Source: Carboxylicivirga mesophila
Lineage (GTDB): Bacteria > Bacteroidota > Bacteroidia > Bacteroidales > Marinilabiliaceae
Direction of reading: 5' to 3'
NCBI RefSeq assembly: GCF_018271975.1
Contig: NZ_JAGUCN010000015.1
Location: 1-64,000, forward strand
Length of the DNA stretch: 64,000 nt
Part shown: positions 1 to 8,494 of the stretch, one piece after another
Layout of the letters: each line of letters opens with the position of its first letter
How positions within the stretch are numbered: position 1 is the stretch's first letter
The notes under the pieces: model-generated
The model's input: only the letters and a program-made list of their open reading frames with translations
Database searches by the model: none
What the model was told of the DNA's origin: nothing
Made by a program: the position numbers and the translations under genes

Positions 1-1217
1 CATCCATTTGAATCTTCAACAGTAACACCATAAGTTCCGTTATCTGTTACATCAGCCGGATCGATGGTTAAGGTAGCACCTGTTTCACCACCAATGACAA
101 CTCCTCCTTTTGTCCAGGTATAAGTTGTATAGGTACCTGAACCACCTGAGGCATTGGCACTAATCACCAAACTTCCTCCATCACAAACAGGAGAATTGTA
201 GGATGGTGCTACAACTGGGTTTTCTGAAACGGTTACACTTGTGGTAGATGAGTTTACACAAGTAGTTACATCTTGAATTGTAAGTGTAAATGTGTGAGTA
301 CCTACTCCATAATCGTTTGAAGATAATGTTATATCCTGACTTGTACCAACTTCAGTACCACCTGCATTGGTCCAGGTATAACTGGCCATCCCATCCGGAT
401 CGGCATACAGCAGAATATCTTCTCCCAAACAAACATCGCCTCCATTGGAGGCAACAGGCACAGGTAAAGGATTAACTGTAACAGTAGATGTACCGTTCAT
501 TACAGCAGTACACGTGCTTTCGGTACCATTAACAGCTTCTACCCGATAAGTCTCAGTTGTATTTACAATAAAACTAATTGGGCTTCCGTTTCCATTTACA
601 GGAAAGCCAATCGGATTATCACCACTATCAAATAACTGATATTCCATACCAGTTTCGGAGCCACTTAATGTAAGTGTAGCATTTTCTCCCGCACATATAT
701 CAATGGTAGCCGGACTTAAATCAAAGGCAGTTGGTGTCTGATATACATATGTGTAATCCCACTCTGTATCAACAATAAACCCAAGGTTATTTTTTTGTAT
801 ATACTCAAAGTAAATAGGAACGTTATAGTATTCAGATGTTACCCTATCAGGATAGAACCTCAATACCGTACTTTGACCAGATCCAACATATTCGGCCCAA
901 TCAGGGTGTTCTTCAGATGAACCAACGATGGTAGTAATTGTCCACTCTATAGTTACAGCATCGGCATCGACATTATCAGGTACAATATCAACAAAGCCTG
1001 CATCAGAGCAATATTTGTCCCCTAAACTTGAAATAGGATTACCAGGACGGGCGCCTTTTAATACCGGTAGACCGTAACTGACCCGCTTTTCTGTAAAATA
1101 ATTTGTGGCCTGACGTAATTCTTTCTTAGATATATCCTGAGCGAAAGCACTAACACTAACCAGTGCAATAACCAGACTTACAAACCATCTAAACCTAAAA
1201 AGTAACATTCTTTTCAT
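1..1217 (-). CDS. Large secreted Ig/PKD-like repeat protein, 5' part only
   Basis: An uninterrupted frame runs from an ATG at 1217 leftwards past the window edge, so only about the first 405 residues are visible. It opens with a signal peptide (basic MKRMLLFRFRW, hydrophobic core, likely cleavage near AFA|Q). After an N-terminal segment of about 130 residues come repeated Ig/PKD-like units of 80-90 residues, each with a cysteine near its start (ICAGE, VCLGE, VCDGG) and a Tyr-Thr-Trp beta strand (SYTWT, TYTWT). Such proteins in Bacteroidota are usually surface or secreted adhesin-like proteins exported by the type IX system with a C-terminal sorting domain. That C-terminus lies outside the window, so the export route is inference. 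No enzymatic motif is visible. Confidence 0.85.
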   Translation of the reverse strand, partial: MKRMLLFRFRWFVSLVIALVSVSAFAQDISKKELRQATNYFTEKRVSYGLPVLKGARPGNPISSLGDKYCSDAGFVDIVPDNVDADAVTIEWTITTIVGSSEEHPDWAEYVGSGQSTVLRFYPDRVTSEYYNVPIYFEYIQKNNLGFIVDTEWDYTYVYQTPTAFDLSPATIDICAGENATLTLSGSETGMEYQLFDSGDNPIGFPVNGNGSPISFIVNTTETYRVEAVNGTESTCTAVMNGTSTVTVNPLPVPVASNGGDVCLGEDILLYADPDGMASYTWTNAGGTEVGTSQDITLSSNDYGVGTHTFTLTIQDVTTCVNSSTTSVTVSENPVVAPSYNSPVCDGGSLVISANASGGSGTYTTYTWTKGGVVIGGETGATLTIDPADVTDNGTYGVTVEDSNG

Positions 1218-1510
1218 AAACTTTGAGTTTATTTCTGCCCCCAACTTCTCTACCCTTCTACACAGCATTAAAAATATAACATCGTTACCGAAACCCATTA
1301 AGAATCGACCGTAATCTTTTAATATTTTTATTAACAGTCCATAATTACAGACTAATCCTAACTTTACAGACATATAACACTGCCTCATCCAGAGCCAACA
1401 GCAACGTTCATTCTTAAACAATTACGTTTTTTACGTTAACACTGTACAGATGTTACGCCATCAAAGGCATTATTTGGCTTTTTCTTCAGTTCAGTTTTCC
1501 ATATTACATT
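1218..1510. other. Intergenic leader of the Ig-repeat gene
   Basis: This stretch separates two genes on the minus strand and must hold the promoter of the Ig-repeat gene starting at 1217. I see no TAnnTTTG box in that orientation and no convincing terminator for the gene ending at 1511. Confidence 0.4.
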
Positions 1511-2170
1511 CTATTCTTTCTTAGCTCCAATACCTAAACTGGTTAAAAGCTTAGGCTTCTCTTCGAGAGCAATACGAACCACCTTCACATAGTCACTTAC
1601 ATAACGCTGCATATTTACCAACTTTTTCTTCTTTAAGTCCGTCAAACGACGCACCTCTCCCTGAGCTTCCAAACACTTATCAGAAAGCTGCCCCAATTGC
1701 TTCAAACGCGCCTGCAACTCACGAATAGTGTCAGTGCTAATATTATAAACTTTAAGCGCATTGAGCCAACTGGAATTATTCATCAGATTGGACACAAAAG
1801 CACTTATTTGAAAGAGCAATTCATTATAGGTTCTTGCCCGAGACCCGTTTAACATCAGAGCTTCAGCGGCCTTTAAATCTTCACTCAAAACTATTCGAGC
1901 AAGTTTAAGACAGCGCATATAATCCTTTTTGATGCCTGCCAATAGCGAATTCTTATCGCGAAAGACAAGCCTTTTATGGTTTTTTGCTTGCTCAACGGCA
2001 GTGACAATGCCAGCCAACTCACGATTAAGGCTATAAATGTGGTTCAGATCATCCTCACTATAACCAAATTGAGTGACAGTATTTTTAATCGACTGCTGAT
2101 TCAGGCTATTATAAAGCAACAGCTCTACACCCGATTGATAGTTTGCTATGCTATTTTTTGTATAATGCAT
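1511..2170 (-). CDS. Hypothetical cytoplasmic helical protein
   Basis: A 219-residue protein that I do not recognise. It has no signal peptide, no membrane segment and only one cysteine. The composition (Leu, Lys, Glu, Asn rich, few prolines) and the heptad-like stretch around residues 145-190 indicate an all-alpha, probably coiled-coil protein. Its C-terminal 35 residues are strongly basic. It stands alone: the gene upstream is over 550 bp away and the gene downstream starts 294 bp away on the same strand. Small helical Bacteroidota proteins of this kind are usually annotated only as DUFs. No function can be assigned. Confidence 0.7.
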   Translation of the reverse strand: MHYTKNSIANYQSGVELLLYNSLNQQSIKNTVTQFGYSEDDLNHIYSLNRELAGIVTAVEQAKNHKRLVFRDKNSLLAGIKKDYMRCLKLARIVLSEDLKAAEALMLNGSRARTYNELLFQISAFVSNLMNNSSWLNALKVYNISTDTIRELQARLKQLGQLSDKCLEAQGEVRRLTDLKKKKLVNMQRYVSDYVKVVRIALEEKPKLLTSLGIGAKKE

Positions 2171-2675
2171 ATTCTATCTAGTTTAACTTATCTATTGAAT
2201 TATAATAGAAGTCAAATTATATAATTTTTATAAATATTTTAAATATTTTTTTACTTATGCAAATTATTTTAATTCTATTTAATATTTTCATTTTTCTAAT
2301 TTATATTTGTATTTATTCAATTAGTAAAAATATTTATTCATATTATTTTCAGATAACTTAATTTATACACAAGATTATTCCATTAATTGTATAGGTATAG
2401 GTGATGTTATATAAGACTTACAAATATTTCTAATAGGTAATACTAATAAGTAATTCGAGTCGACTATTAAGCATTAGCTGAATGACACCTCCAGAAGAAA
2501 GAAGAAAGAATAAACAACTAGCAAGTCACTAGTTACATCTAGATTTAGACCGCAATTGACGTTAGAGAAGATTGACGATGATGAGATTACATCATATAAA
2601 AAGCCGCCTTGCAATACAAACAGGCTATACTGAAACTAGCTGGCAATTATTCATTTCCCCCCAAGACATAAAAAA
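2171..2675. other. AT-rich non-coding stretch
   Basis: About 500 bp without a credible gene. The part at 2171-2460 is extremely AT-rich. A 35-codon frame of mostly Ile/Phe/Tyr residues there is what AT-rich sequence gives by chance. The segment 2460-2640 is less biased but holds only short frames. No tRNA, promoter consensus or clear repeat was found. Confidence 0.4.
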
Positions 2676-2701
2676 GCCGTCTGAAACCCAATTCAGACGG
2701 C
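2676..2701 (-). terminator. Rho-independent terminator of the Smr-domain gene
   Basis: A perfect 9-bp stem (GCCGTCTGA with TCAGACGGC, loop of 8) is followed on the minus strand by a run of six T. It lies 25 bp past the stop codon of the Smr-domain gene. Confidence 0.9.
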
Positions 2702-2725
2702 AAATATTTTTTACTATAAAACTCT

Positions 2726-3742
2726 CTAAATAATCACCATGGTAGCCCCATAACCATATTCCTGAAAAGAGGCATCCTGAAATGTATGCTTTTTGTATTG
2801 GCGCTCGAGTAATTTGCGCAGTTCACTCTTTAATTTACCATTACCCACACCGTGAATAAAAACAATCTTTTTCCCACGATTCTGCTTATTATCATCCATC
2901 ACCTGCTTAAACTTATCCAATTGAATAGTTATAATCTCCCCCTTACTCAAACCTGCTATGGAATCAATCAGCTCATCAATATGTAAATCTACTTCCAGCA
3001 TTTTATCATCATCACGCCTTTTGACCTTCTTTCGTGCGGGTTGATTATCTTTTTCCTTTATGGCTTTCTTTATTTCACGTTCACTCAATGCCTCTATCTT
3101 TCGTTCCAGATCGCCTTTTATAACTGGCAACAAAACGGCCTTTTCGTGATAATAGGCATTATCGGCAAAAACATTATCCTTTAAAAACCGTGGTGCTTTA
3201 ATTTTCACTACTTCAGCAATCGGCGCTACATTTTTAAATGTTTTTCCTTTCTTAAACAGAATTAGATTCACCTGCCATTGACGATCATCAAGCTGCATCA
3301 CTGCCAGCTTATCAAGTGCCACCTTTGTATTTGGCTCCACCTCTCCGTGATAGAACAAATCAAGACTGCCATCTTTACGGAGATTACTAATAGTATAATA
3401 GACGAAGTAATTACTGTCATTTACAGCCTGGATTCGCAAATCACCTGATGCCTGCCCCGGCTTATCGCCTTGCAAAAAGGCTATATAGAATTGTGGTGCT
3501 GAATCATCACCCGCCTCTTCAATGTATTCATACTCCTCCACTTCTTCCACAACTGCACTACCTGCTGCATTACTATCACTTTTGGGCTGCTCTTCTTTAA
3601 TAACAACGCATTCACTGATAAGCACGGGTACCTCAAAGCCATCTTCATCTTCCACATACGCCAGCTTACCATCAACACGCACCACAACACCGCCACCACT
3701 TATATCTAAAAAGCGAACCACATCACCTGCCTTCACATTCAT
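2726..3742 (-). CDS. DUF2027 / Smr-domain protein
   Basis: A 338-residue protein when started at the ATG at 3742 (MNVKAGDVVRFLD). The frame is open 48 bp further upstream, but that extension is low-complexity and the family begins with this MxVxxGDxVRFL segment. The N-terminus is a small beta-barrel-like region followed by an acidic linker, then the DUF2027 beta domain (about residues 90-210). A basic linker (ARKKVKRRDDD) leads to a C-terminal Smr domain with the HGxGxGxL signature (FIHGVGNGKL). Smr domains of MutS2-type proteins are nucleases or ribosome-associated endonucleases; the catalytic role of this Bacteroidota subfamily is unproven. The gene diverges from queA and has its own terminator. 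Confidence 0.88.
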   Translation of the reverse strand: MNVKAGDVVRFLDISGGGVVVRVDGKLAYVEDEDGFEVPVLISECVVIKEEQPKSDSNAAGSAVVEEVEEYEYIEEAGDDSAPQFYIAFLQGDKPGQASGDLRIQAVNDSNYFVYYTISNLRKDGSLDLFYHGEVEPNTKVALDKLAVMQLDDRQWQVNLILFKKGKTFKNVAPIAEVVKIKAPRFLKDNVFADNAYYHEKAVLLPVIKGDLERKIEALSEREIKKAIKEKDNQPARKKVKRRDDDKMLEVDLHIDELIDSIAGLSKGEIITIQLDKFKQVMDDNKQNRGKKIVFIHGVGNGKLKSELRKLLERQYKKHTFQDASFQEYGYGATMVII

Positions 3743-3801
3743 AATTATTGATTTAAAAGTTTGATTTTTTTTGACAAATAATCTTAACAACTAACACCTG
3801 A

Positions 3802-3834
3802 TTTGGTGCAGTCGCACAAAGTTAACTAAATTTG
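3802..3834 (+). promoter_or_regulatory. Bacteroidota-type promoter of queA
   Basis: A -33 box TTTG (3802-3805) and a -7 box TAAATTTG (3827-3834) are separated by 21 nt, matching the Bacteroidota primary-sigma consensus. Transcription would begin near 3840, only a few bases before the queA ATG. On the other strand TAACTTTG (3817-3824) is a candidate -7 box for the divergent Smr-domain gene and sits between the two queA boxes. Confidence 0.7.
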
Positions 3835-3845
3835 TCGCGCCAAAA

Positions 3846-5069
3846 ATGCAGAATATGATTAAGCCGAATATATCTATAAGTGATTACACCTACCATTTAC
3901 CCGACGAACGCATTGCCAAATACCCTTTAAGCAACAGGGATGCATCAAAACTTCTTATTTATAAGAATAAGGAAATCAGGGAAGACCTATTCAAAAACAT
4001 CACTGAAGAACTTCCATCTAAAGCACTGCTGGCTTTTAACAATACCAAAGTCATCAGAGCTCGATTACGTTTTCAAAAACTAACTGGCGCACAAATAGAA
4101 ATATTCTGCCTGGAACCATTATCGCCTGCTGAAGTACAAATGGCCTTTGACAGCAGAACAGCAACAAGCTGGAAATGCATTGTGGGCAATGCACGTAAGT
4201 GGAAAAACGAACCATTGTCTCAATCATTTACGATTGACAACCAAACAATCCTTCTACAAATAGAAAAAGGGGAACGCCTGGGCGATGCCTATTCAATTAG
4301 GTTTAGCTGGGATAACCCACAGATATCGTTTGCCGAAATAATTGAGCACATCGGTCTAACACCTATTCCTCCATACCTGAACCGTGAAACGGAAGACATT
4401 GATAAAGATCGCTATCAGACGGTTTACTCAGAACACCAAGGTTCGGTTGCTGCGCCAACTGCTGGTTTACATTTCACGGAGGACATTCTTAAAATGCTCA
4501 CCAATAATGGTCACTCGTTACTGAATGTAACCCTTCACGTCGGAGCAGGCACTTTTAAGCCAGTCAAATCGGAGGAAATAGCAGGCCATGAAATGCATAC
4601 AGAACATTTTGTGATAGAAAGGAATGCTCTTGAAAGACTTATCGCTAACAAGCAACAGCTGATTGCCGTTGGCACAACGTCGGTACGAACACTTGAGAGC
4701 CTCTATTGGTACGGCGTTCGTCTACTAACCGGCCATAGCATCAACAACGGCATTGAACAATGGGATCCGTATAACCTGAGTGCAAAACACACAACAAAGG
4801 AGGCATTAACTGCACTCCTCGAGTATATGAACAATAATAATCTGACTTATTTAGCTGGTAAAACAGCCATCATTATTGTGCCTGGTTATCACTTTAAACT
4901 TATTAATGGTCTTGTAACTAATTTTCATCAGCCACAAAGTACATTGCTACTACTAATTGGTGCAATTGTTGGCAACAAATGGAGAGATATTTATAATTAT
5001 GCCCTCAATAATGATTTTCGTTTTCTCAGCTATGGAGATAGCTCACTATTGATGATCGAACAAGAATAG
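3846..5069 (+). CDS. queA: QueA: S-adenosylmethionine:tRNA ribosyltransferase-isomerase
   Basis: QueA transfers and isomerises the ribosyl group of S-adenosylmethionine onto preQ1 at the wobble position of GUN-anticodon tRNAs, giving epoxyqueuosine. Family motifs are clear: the start region DYTYHLPDERIAKYPL, FNNTKVIRARL, GSVAAPTAGLHFT, LHVGAGTFKPVK, HTEHFVI, GTTSVRTLES and the C-terminal NFHQPQSTLLLLIGA. At 407 residues it is longer than the roughly 350-residue enterobacterial enzyme. The extra length includes an insertion around residues 290-330 (TGHSINNGIEQWDP and following), which I believe is usual for the long Bacteroidota form. A second ATG three codons in is an alternative start. The gene is monocistronic, with its own promoter and a terminator shared with the convergent BFD-like gene. 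Confidence 0.95.
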   Translation: MQNMIKPNISISDYTYHLPDERIAKYPLSNRDASKLLIYKNKEIREDLFKNITEELPSKALLAFNNTKVIRARLRFQKLTGAQIEIFCLEPLSPAEVQMAFDSRTATSWKCIVGNARKWKNEPLSQSFTIDNQTILLQIEKGERLGDAYSIRFSWDNPQISFAEIIEHIGLTPIPPYLNRETEDIDKDRYQTVYSEHQGSVAAPTAGLHFTEDILKMLTNNGHSLLNVTLHVGAGTFKPVKSEEIAGHEMHTEHFVIERNALERLIANKQQLIAVGTTSVRTLESLYWYGVRLLTGHSINNGIEQWDPYNLSAKHTTKEALTALLEYMNNNNLTYLAGKTAIIIVPGYHFKLINGLVTNFHQPQSTLLLLIGAIVGNKWRDIYNYALNNDFRFLSYGDSSLLMIEQE

Positions 5070-5081
5070 ACTAAATAACAA

Positions 5082-5103
5082 AGGGCACTTTAAACGGTGC
5101 CCT
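5082..5103. terminator. Bidirectional terminator between queA and the BFD-like gene
   Basis: A 7-bp stem (AGGGCAC with GTGCCCT) with an 8-nt loop is followed on the plus strand by ATTTTT. It lies between convergent stop codons at 5069 and 5108; on the minus strand the tail is poor, so it mainly serves queA. Confidence 0.75.
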
Positions 5104-5107
5104 ATTT

Positions 5108-5302
5108 TTATAATTCGCGTTTGGCAATCTCATCCTCCAGAATTTCTTCAATATCAGCCACACAGCTACCACATATAGTAGCCACATCCGTTTCATCCTG
5201 AAGTTCTTCAAAAGAGGTGATATCCTTTTCTCTTATCACTTTTATAATATCAGCTTTTGTCAGCTGCATATGTCTACAAACAAAATCATTATCATCAAAC
5301 AT
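5108..5302 (-). CDS. BFD-like [2Fe-2S]-binding small protein
   Basis: A 64-residue protein resembling the bacterioferritin-associated ferredoxin fold (Fer2_BFD). A metal-binding residue pair near the N-terminus is followed by LTKADIIKVI and, after a spacer of about 30 residues, a CGSC pair leading into a C-terminal helix. Classical BFD domains use four cysteines (CxC...CxxC); here the first pair is C9-x-H11, giving three cysteines and one histidine. The role is presumably a small iron-sulfur or redox protein, free or as a partner of a larger enzyme. It lies 52 bp downstream of the PHP-phosphatase gene on the same strand and could be co-transcribed with it. No iron-storage gene is nearby. Confidence 0.75.
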   Translation of the reverse strand: MFDDNDFVCRHMQLTKADIIKVIREKDITSFEELQDETDVATICGSCVADIEEILEDEIAKREL

Positions 5303-5354
5303 GTTGCTTCCTTAGTTTTTAGATTGAACACCGCCAGCGATAATCGCAGGCTTT

Positions 5355-6221
5355 CTAGTTATCTGAAATAACATCACTAATAGGAATTTGTTTCCAGACC
5401 TCGTCTTCATAAACACTGAGGTATTTACATCCCGACGCTTTTAATCCGGTTGCAGCCTCTTGAAATCCTGAGCATAATTCAGAAGGGTGATGTGCATCGA
5501 CTGAAACAGTCAAAGGAATATCGAGTTCAACACAACGCTGAATAACATTTTCATTTGGAAACCATGTATGGTATTTGCCCCGGTAGATGCCTCTTGTATT
5601 CACTTCAACAATTACAGAAGATGCTGCAATTACCTGCAAGGTTTCTTCCATAGCATCTTTGTACCACGTATTTGATTCGGAAAAATAGTCTTTCTTGTTG
5701 TTCATAACAACTTTATCCATGTGAGCAATCACGTCAGGTTTCTGCACCTGAACCATTTCTCTTATTTGCGCATAATATTGCTCAACCGCTCTTCTGGCAT
5801 CACCATCAAAACATTGCTTTATTCCTTTATCATAGTTAGTTGATGGTCCATCTAAAAACCATAAACCATTACGCTTGGCAGGGTTAGTCACCAGATGAAC
5901 AGAACCTATCAGGTAGTCCAACTGCCCTAGCTTACGCCATTCATGAAACGGAATGCTCTTTCCTTCTCCGATATAGTCGGCTTCAAGGGAACGGTATATT
6001 TTAATTTGATCCTTATACTTAATTTTACATCGCTCCACCTCTTCCACATACGCCGATAAATCCTCAAAACGCATAGCCCAGGCTGTTTCGAACATAACCG
6101 GTGCATGACTTGAAAAACCTATCGATGATAAACCTTGTTTGATAGCGCTGATACACACCTCTTCAACACTAGCCTTGCCATCGCAAAAGGATGAATGCGT
6201 ATGATAACTGAAATATTTCAT
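5355..6221 (-). CDS. PHP-family histidinol-phosphatase-like hydrolase
   Basis: A 288-residue PHP-domain metal-dependent phosphatase of the HisK/HisJ type. Metal-ligand motifs appear in order: HTHSSFCDG (residues 7-15), GFSSHAP, LEADYIGE, IGSVHLV, VIAHMDKV, VNTRGIYRG and VSVDAHHP. These cover the expected His/Asp/Glu ligands of a trinuclear PHP site. The best assignment is L-histidinol-phosphate phosphatase of histidine biosynthesis. However, no his genes are nearby and PHP proteins also dephosphorylate other substrates, so the substrate is inference. The start at 6221 gives the standard N-terminus with the first HxH at residues 7-9. Confidence 0.85.
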   Translation of the reverse strand: MKYFSYHTHSSFCDGKASVEEVCISAIKQGLSSIGFSSHAPVMFETAWAMRFEDLSAYVEEVERCKIKYKDQIKIYRSLEADYIGEGKSIPFHEWRKLGQLDYLIGSVHLVTNPAKRNGLWFLDGPSTNYDKGIKQCFDGDARRAVEQYYAQIREMVQVQKPDVIAHMDKVVMNNKKDYFSESNTWYKDAMEETLQVIAASSVIVEVNTRGIYRGKYHTWFPNENVIQRCVELDIPLTVSVDAHHPSELCSGFQEAATGLKASGCKYLSVYEDEVWKQIPISDVISDN

Positions 6222-6550
6222 ACCACTTATTTTAAGGCTGACAAAAGTGTTAATAAATTCTTAAAATGACAATGACAGAACGCGTGCACCTATAGCAGAG
6301 TCTAAAACTAAGGGCATATAATTCGGATAGTCCTAAAATCCTGCTATTTTTGCTTACTCATCATTTGCGCATACTTTTAACAAATGGGTTTACTACCAGA
6401 AATAGAGAAGTTAAAGCTTAGTTAAAATGGCTGTTGGTTAACAAAAATTAACGAACATCAAATATTTGAATAGCCCAATATTGTGTTTATTTGAAAGTAA
6501 CGAGATAAATATTCAAAAAATATAAAAAACAGATAAATAAAATAATCATC
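6222..6550. other. Intergenic control region of the bat operon
   Basis: This 329-bp region separates the divergent PHP phosphatase and moxR-bat operon. A -7-like box TATTTTTG occurs at 6345-6352 on the plus strand, but without a clear -33 element, and it would give a leader of about 190 nt. Another promoter nearer 6480-6540 cannot be excluded. No repeat or small gene is evident. Confidence 0.4.
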
Positions 6551-7546
6551 ATGGAACAATCCGTAGACATTAAAGCGATAAATGAACGCATCAAAGAAGA
6601 AAGCTCTTTTGTTGACTTGTTAACAATGGAAATGAACAAGGTTATTGTTGGTCAGAAACACCTTGTCGAAGGTCTTTTAATTGGCTTATTATCTGATGGC
6701 CATATTCTTTTGGAAGGTGTTCCCGGATTGGCAAAAACACTTGCTATTAACACATTGGCCACTATTGTCGACGCTAAGTTCTCGCGTATTCAATTTACGC
6801 CTGACTTGCTACCTGCCGATTTATTAGGTACAATGATTTATAGCCAGAAAAAAGAAGAGTTCATTGTTAAGCAAGGTCCCATCTTCACCAACTTTGTATT
6901 GGCCGATGAGATTAACCGTGCCCCTGCTAAAGTACAAAGTGCCTTATTAGAAGCCATGCAGGAACGTCAGGTGACCATTGGTGAAACCACTTATCCGCTT
7001 GAGGAACCATTTTTGGTGATGGCCACCCAAAACCCCATTGAGCAAGAAGGTACTTACCCATTGCCCGAAGCACAGGTTGACCGTTTTATGCTTAAGCTGG
7101 TGCTTGACTATCCAAAGAAAGATGAGGAGCAAATGATCATTCGCCATAATCTGGCTAAAACATTCCCAAAAGCATCAACCATACTGAAGCCTGAGGATAT
7201 CATTAGAGCACGCCAGGTGGTTAAAGATGTTTACATGGATGAGAAAATTGAAAAATACATTGTTGATATCACTTTTGCTACGCGTTACCCTGAGCAATAT
7301 GGATTGGAGAAATTTAAGGACATGATTTCGTATGGTGCTTCGCCTCGTGCGAGTATCAGTTTATCTATGGCCTCAAAAGCCTATGCATTCATTAAGCGTC
7401 GCGGCTATGTGATTCCTGAAGATGTGCGTGCTATCTGTCACGATGTATTGCGTCACCGTATTGGCTTATCGTACGAAGCTGAAGCCAATAACATCACATC
7501 AGAAGAAATTATCAGCGAAATATTGAATCAGGTTGAAGTACCATAG
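6551..7546 (+). CDS. MoxR-family AAA+ ATPase (bat operon)
   Basis: A 331-residue MoxR-type AAA+ ATPase, the chaperone-like motor encoded ahead of DUF58 and von Willebrand A proteins. The Walker A motif is GVPGLAKT (residues 56-63) and Walker B is VLADEINRAP (about 116-125). These are followed by the sensor region MATQNPIEQEGTYPLPEAQ, the arginine-finger segment QVDRFM and the lid domain with SYGASPRA. MoxR ATPases are thought to mature or load metal-dependent complexes built from VWA proteins. This is the first gene of an operon running to 15016, 81 bp before the DUF58 gene. Confidence 0.95.
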   Translation: MEQSVDIKAINERIKEESSFVDLLTMEMNKVIVGQKHLVEGLLIGLLSDGHILLEGVPGLAKTLAINTLATIVDAKFSRIQFTPDLLPADLLGTMIYSQKKEEFIVKQGPIFTNFVLADEINRAPAKVQSALLEAMQERQVTIGETTYPLEEPFLVMATQNPIEQEGTYPLPEAQVDRFMLKLVLDYPKKDEEQMIIRHNLAKTFPKASTILKPEDIIRARQVVKDVYMDEKIEKYIVDITFATRYPEQYGLEKFKDMISYGASPRASISLSMASKAYAFIKRRGYVIPEDVRAICHDVLRHRIGLSYEAEANNITSEEIISEILNQVEVP

Positions 7547-7627
7547 CGATAGCTGCTGCTACTAGCCATTAGCTAATAGCTTCCTATGATTACGAAACAT
7601 TTTGTTTAACTTCTAAACGAGTTTAGA

Positions 7628-8494
7628 TTGGAAGCAACTGATTTATTAAAGAAAGTACGTCAGATAGAGATTAAAACCAGGGGTTTATCGGCCAATATTT
7701 TTGCCGGCGAATATCATTCGGCATTTAAGGGTCGCGGTATGACTTTTAGTGAAGTGCGTGAATATCAATATGGCGACGACATACGTAACATCGACTGGAA
7801 CGTAACGGCCCGCTTCAATCATCCATACATTAAGGTGTTTGAAGAAGAGCGGGAACTGACCGTTTTGCTAATGATTGACGTTTCAGGCTCCCGCGAGTTT
7901 GGTACCTCATTCAAATACAAAAAGAATATTATAACCGAGATGGCCGCTGTGCTGGCTTTCTCGGCTATCCAGAATAACGATAAGATTGGGGTCATCTTTT
8001 TTAGCGACCGGATAGAGAAATTCATCCCGCCTAAGAAGGGCCGTAAACACATTCTGCATATCATTCGCGAGTTTATCACCTTTACACCTGAACACCGTGA
8101 AACCAATATTTCGGAAGCACTAAAGTACCTGACCAATGCCATTAAAAAGCGTTGCACAGCCTTTATTATTTCCGATTTTATTGATGATGATTTTGAGGAT
8201 GCCCTTAAGATTGCCAACCAAAAGCACGATGTGGTAGCCTTAAAGGTGTATGATAAGCGCGAAACAGAGATTCCATCCATCGGTATGATTAAGCTGAAAG
8301 ATGCCGAAACGGGTCAATATCAATGGGCCGATACATCCAACAGAGCTGTAAGGGAGGCCTACAGTAGATGGTGGCGCGAAACAGATGATGCCACGCGCAG
8401 ACTTTTCAGCAAGTGCGGTGTCGACAATGTGTCGGTTCGCACCGATGACGACTATGTAAAAGCGCTGATATCGTTATTTAAAAAACGTATATAA
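7628..8494 (+). CDS. DUF58 VWA-like protein (bat operon)
   Basis: A 288-residue DUF58 protein, the usual partner of MoxR ATPases. The N-terminal family hallmark (QIEIKTRGLS, GEYHSAFKGRGMTFSEVREY, DIRNIDWNVTARF) is intact, followed by a degenerate MIDAS-like DVSGS at residues 84-88. The start appears to be TTG at 7628: it gives the family N-terminus MEATDLLKKVRQIEIKTRGL, and no ATG fits without removing conserved residues. There is no signal peptide, so it is cytoplasmic or membrane-peripheral. The stop codon is directly followed by the ATG of the next gene, indicating translational coupling. Confidence 0.93.
   Translation: MEATDLLKKVRQIEIKTRGLSANIFAGEYHSAFKGRGMTFSEVREYQYGDDIRNIDWNVTARFNHPYIKVFEEERELTVLLMIDVSGSREFGTSFKYKKNIITEMAAVLAFSAIQNNDKIGVIFFSDRIEKFIPPKKGRKHILHIIREFITFTPEHRETNISEALKYLTNAIKKRCTAFIISDFIDDDFEDALKIANQKHDVVALKVYDKRETEIPSIGMIKLKDAETGQYQWADTSNRAVREAYSRWWRETDDATRRLFSKCGVDNVSVRTDDDYVKALISLFKKRI

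Noticed and set aside
2256-2362. 35-codon Ile/Phe-rich plus-strand frame in AT-rich DNA
   Set aside because: Composition is what very AT-rich sequence yields by chance; no promoter or conservation argument.
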